A DNA stretch of 12,662 bases from NCBI GenBank assembly GCA_016199375.1, contig JACQGV010000058.1:1-12662 (forward strand), written 5' to 3'. This stretch comes from Chloroflexota bacterium. Its GTDB lineage: Bacteria > Chloroflexota > Dehalococcoidia > SHYM01. Within the stretch, counting starts at the first letter, position 1, and every line of letters starts with the position of its first letter. The notes under the pieces are model-generated. The model did not search any database, had not been told where the DNA came from, and saw only the letters and a program-made list of their open reading frames with translations. The position numbers and the translations under genes were made by a program. Of this stretch, positions 12,295 to 12,662 are shown one piece after another.

Positions 12295-12662
12295 AAGTGA
12301 AGCCCGTTCTGGGAGACTGGGAGGTCAAGCACATCGAGTCCATAGGGGCGCTGGAGCGGCGCTCGTTCGTCGAGCTGGAGGTGCCGGGGCGCGTCGGCAG
12401 CCTCTTCCAGGACTTGGACGCCGCCCCTACCCGGATCGCCATCGCCGGCAGCCTCCAGGGAGGCGCGGCCTGGGACGAGCTGGTCGAGCTGCGCGACAAG
12501 TTCCGCGCTGGCGAGCCGGTCACCTTCGTCGCCGACATCGTCACGGCCACGGAGGTCCAGTACGTCATCATCGAGACCCTGCTGATCCAGGAGAGTGGCA
12601 CTCGCCCCGACCAGGTGGACTACTTCGTCGTTCTGAAGGAGAGCCCGCCGCCTCCCCCTCCG
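12291..12662 (+). CDS. Baseplate/tail protein with gpU/DNA-circulation-like domain, partial
   Basis: The first 124 residues of a gene that continues past the right edge. It starts in an ATGA overlap with the previous gene. Residues 1-115 show a compact alpha-beta pattern: GDWEVKHIESIG, ELEVPGR, IAIAGSLQGGAAWDELVELR, FRAGEPVTFVADI, VQYVIIETLLIQES, VDYFVVLKE. This resembles the phage P2 gpU / DNA-circulation N-terminal domain group, which occurs in tail-end and baseplate hub-associated proteins. It then enters a proline run (SPPPPPP), a typical linker to a further domain, perhaps LysM or a hub domain, outside the window. Placement after the tube and chaperone genes fits a baseplate part. The family assignment is from pattern only. 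Confidence 0.6.
   Translation, partial: MKVKPVLGDWEVKHIESIGALERRSFVELEVPGRVGSLFQDLDAAPTRIAIAGSLQGGAAWDELVELRDKFRAGEPVTFVADIVTATEVQYVIIETLLIQESGTRPDQVDYFVVLKESPPPPPP

Overview
This is a GC-rich bacterial chromosomal window with GC-biased third codon positions, frequent GTG/TTG starts and mostly clear Shine-Dalgarno sites. The gene set (crotonase, PEP-mutase/isocitrate-lyase family enzyme, stand-alone ATP sulfurylase with a zinc-type Cys cluster, two-component system) fits a free-living bacterium such as a deep-branching Chloroflexota lineage. That assignment is inference; no rRNA or other marker gene is present. No tRNA, rRNA or CRISPR array was seen.

Region 1 (1-2,524, minus strand) is an envelope-stress or signalling block. 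A sensor histidine kinase (GAF-like input domain) overlaps its OmpR-class response regulator by ATGA. About 270 bp further on is the start of an exported trypsin/HtrA-like serine protease that runs off the window. The gap holds three exactly phased 22-bp direct repeats just upstream of a possible -10 of the protease gene, a layout expected for OmpR/PhoB-type activator binding. The simplest model is that the two-component system controls the protease.

Region 2 (2,637-7,016) is metabolic: a crotonase-superfamily gene with a good sigma-70-like promoter, an unrecognised four-helix membrane protein, ATP sulfurylase (sat) with a small overlapping gene of unknown function, and a convergent PEP-mutase/isocitrate-lyase family gene with a KRCGH lyase motif. 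The crotonase has Ala where classical enoyl-CoA hydratases have the second catalytic Glu.

Region 3 (7,017-7,596) is non-coding and structured. A 209-bp MITE-like element (7,129-7,337) has about 35-bp imperfect terminal inverted repeats, three internal perfect hairpins and three copies of GGGTGTCCCC. Beyond it are a weak promoter candidate and a nested inverted repeat.

Region 4 (7,597 to the right end, plus strand) is a contractile-tail operon: a protein with a tail-terminator-like N-terminus fused to a LamG/thrombospondin-C-like lectin domain, then tail sheath, tail tube, a tail-assembly-chaperone-like protein, a 452-residue mostly disordered protein in the usual tape-measure position, and the beginning of a gpU/DNA-circulation-like baseplate protein. 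No capsid, portal, terminase or integrase gene lies between the metabolic genes and the tail genes. The locus is therefore better explained as a tailocin or extracellular contractile injection system, or a rearranged prophage remnant, than as an ordinary prophage read in normal order. The lectin fusion and the disordered protein are its most unusual parts.
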